Source: Gammaproteobacteria bacterium HGW-Gammaproteobacteria-14 (GTDB lineage: Bacteria; Pseudomonadota; Gammaproteobacteria; Pseudomonadales; Alcanivoracaceae). Taken from it: 5,525 bases of DNA. This document shows positions 4,068 through 5,525 of this stretch, piece after piece. The stretch spans positions 1 through 5,525 of the forward strand of contig PGZG01000126.1 of the NCBI GenBank assembly GCA_002840115.1. Direction: 5' to 3'. A model generated the notes under the pieces. It did no database searches, was not told where the DNA came from, and was given only the letters and a program-made list of their open reading frames with translations. The position numbers and the translations under genes are program-made. Numbering within the stretch: the stretch's first letter is position 1; each line of letters opens with the position of its first letter.

Positions 4068-5525
4068 TCACGATGCACCTGCGGCAGGTAAAAAGCCGCG
4101 CCGGGTGTAGCCACCATGGAAGCCAAACGGCACATGGTGCTGTAACGGTATCCGCGCCACCTCCGGCAGCCCCTCTTCACGGGCATCCAGCAACACAACG
4201 TCACTGCGATGGCGGGAGGCATCATACACCACACAGCATAAATAGCCGTCACCCTCCGCCTCTCCCTCTGGCACAAACACGGCTTCGGAAGTAAACCGGC
4301 CAGCGCCGAAATCGTGCAGGGTCAAGGCTCCGCTCTTATTGTCGTAACGCTGAATGGCATTAAAGAAGCCATTGGTGCCGTTATCCGCAATAGCGGCACT
4401 AAACAGGAAGCGGGTGGGCTGGCCGCTGTAGCGCAAATCCCACTGGGGGAACTCGCCGCTACAGGCAAACGGCAGCGGCTCCGCCCGATGGCTGCCATCC
4501 TCCAGATTCAGGGTATAGCGCCAGGGCACACCGCCCTGCTCGTTTTCCGCATGAAAAATATCGCTCAGCACTTCATTCACCTGAAAGTCTTCAAACCGCA
4601 TCAGGTCAATCACCAGCTGATTGCCCTCCTGCCAGGCATTACCGAAGTGGAACACCACAAAGGGGTCCAGCGGGATGCGCCGAACCAGCTTCAAGGTGCT
4701 GGCCTCAACAATCAGCGCCTCCATACCCCAGTCCGGGTTATAGCGCACACAATCATTGAAGGCCTTCCAGCCGGACAAAAAGGGTAGCGGGTTTTTAAAC
4801 CCTACAGGGTGAACGAAGTACACCAGATAATCCCCGGCGAAGGCGCTGTCATGGACAAACGCGGCCACCTTTACCGGAATACCGGCCTTCGCCACCATCT
4901 CTCCTTCAGGATTGATCCGGTAAATATTGATCTGCGGCCCTTTGGCGCCGACCCCCAAACCATGGTTGTAGTAATAGCCCGAGCGGGGATCCACCTTGCC
5001 ATGGGCACTGAACGGATCCCGGAAAGTCAGGCCGCCGTTGTAGTTGAACTCGCCGATAGTCTCCAGCGTCACCGGGTCCACCTGCCAGGGACGACCACCC
5101 TCCCACAGGGCCAGCAACCGATTGCCGTGCCACACCAAGCTGGTATTAGCCGCGTTGGCTGGTAGCCGACCAATATTTTTCAACACACCGCCGGGGGCAT
5201 TGTGGCCGAAGCTGCGGTAGACGATTTTTCCCGCTGCTGTCTCCGCCAGATATTTTGGCGTCCGCACATAGCGGTTACGGTACCAAACACCATCCTCGGT
5301 AAAGGTGATGCCATGAAGCATGCCATCACCATCAAACCAGTGACCAAACACCTGATCACCGAGTCGATTGCGGCCCGGGCCAATGCGAAAAAAAGTGCCG
5401 CGCACGCTCGGCGGAATCCCCCCCTGAATCTCGCTGGCGGGCACCCGGTAATCCAGCTCCTGCTCCAACGCCTCAAACCCGCCGACATGGGCAAGCCTGG
5501 GGTTCTTCCAATGCACTCCGGGGAT
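4068..5525 (-). CDS. Carotenoid cleavage oxygenase family protein (RPE65/ACO type), 5' end probably beyond the window
   Basis: The product belongs to the non-heme Fe(II) carotenoid oxygenases, which split a double bond of a polyene or stilbene with O2. Numbering from the GTG at 5516 gives 482 residues, close to the roughly 490 of Synechocystis ACO. All four iron-binding histidines of the seven-bladed propeller are present: His172 (DPFSAHGK), His222 (FVHD), His290 (VVFHFGNAWQ) and His467 (PFGFHGG). The second-shell glutamates are Glu139 (ALWEGG), Glu355 (GEFPQWD) and Glu411 (TSEAVFVP). GPGRN (47-51) and HWFDGDGMLH (59-68) are typical N-terminal signatures. The GTG has no Shine-Dalgarno at usable spacing, and the frame stays open (ATC CCC GGA) to the window edge, so the true start is probably outside. 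No signal peptide is visible. Trp138 before Glu139 resembles ACO rather than lignostilbene dioxygenases. The substrate is unknown. The gene is unrelated in function to rplM-rpsI downstream. Confidence 0.93.
   Translation of the reverse strand: MPGVHWKNPRLAHVGGFEALEQELDYRVPASEIQGGIPPSVRGTFFRIGPGRNRLGDQVFGHWFDGDGMLHGITFTEDGVWYRNRYVRTPKYLAETAAGKIVYRSFGHNAPGGVLKNIGRLPANAANTSLVWHGNRLLALWEGGRPWQVDPVTLETIGEFNYNGGLTFRDPFSAHGKVDPRSGYYYNHGLGVGAKGPQINIYRINPEGEMVAKAGIPVKVAAFVHDSAFAGDYLVYFVHPVGFKNPLPFLSGWKAFNDCVRYNPDWGMEALIVEASTLKLVRRIPLDPFVVFHFGNAWQEGNQLVIDLMRFEDFQVNEVLSDIFHAENEQGGVPWRYTLNLEDGSHRAEPLPFACSGEFPQWDLRYSGQPTRFLFSAAIADNGTNGFFNAIQRYDNKSGALTLHDFGAGRFTSEAVFVPEGEAEGDGYLCCVVYDASRHRSDVVLLDAREEGLPEVARIPLQHHVPFGFHGGYTRRGFLPAAGAS

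Noticed and set aside
4077..4089. ACCTG-CCG-CAGGT hairpin near the end of the oxygenase gene, considered as a terminator
   Set aside because: It lies inside the coding region, has only five base pairs and is not followed by a T-run.
4314..5165. Plus-strand frames opposite the oxygenase gene
   Set aside because: The minus-strand frame carries all iron ligands and family motifs; these are shadows.

Overview
This window looks like core chromosome of a gammaproteobacterium. The order rplM-rpsI-petA-petB-petC-sspA, all on the minus strand, is the one I recall from Pseudomonas and related aerobic gammaproteobacteria. The proteins fit that assignment: SspA has the enterobacterial/pseudomonad pattern, and cytochrome b has the PVWY Qo motif and ends in a VPERVTMGGH tail. 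I cannot name a genus from the sequence; a marine or oil-degrading relative of Pseudomonas is only a guess.

Layout, in order of transcription from right to left. (1) 5525-4068: a carotenoid cleavage oxygenase gene, open at the right edge, with all four iron-binding histidines. (2) 4053-3948: a short gap with a sigma70-like promoter and leader for rplM. (3) 3947-3110: ribosomal protein genes rplM (L13) and rpsI (S9), 13 bases apart. (4) 3079-3050: a strong bidirectional intrinsic terminator, then a sigma70-like promoter (3003-2975) and a leader of about 127 nt. (5) 2842-316: petA, petB and petC, overlapping by 4 and 1 bases, which encode the complete three-subunit cytochrome bc1 complex (Rieske protein, cytochrome b, cytochrome c1). 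(6) 315-221: a gap with two stem-loops. (7) 220-1: the first 73 codons of sspA, cut by the left edge.

The genes fall into three functional parts. L13 and S9 serve translation. The bc1 complex passes electrons from ubiquinol to cytochrome c and pumps protons. SspA is an RNA polymerase-associated starvation regulator. The carotenoid oxygenase is the only accessory-looking gene and has no obvious link to its neighbours.

I found no mobile element, CRISPR array, tRNA or clearly novel system. The longest stretch without an accepted gene is the 267-base rpsI-petA gap, which is described below. The points most worth a second look are the petA leader (short ORF, 14-bp palindrome, hairpin against the ribosome binding site), the variant Qo-site features of cytochrome b, the Tyr-to-Phe change beside the Rieske cluster, the matching GC-rich discriminators of the two promoters, and the ACO-like rather than stilbene-type active site of the oxygenase.
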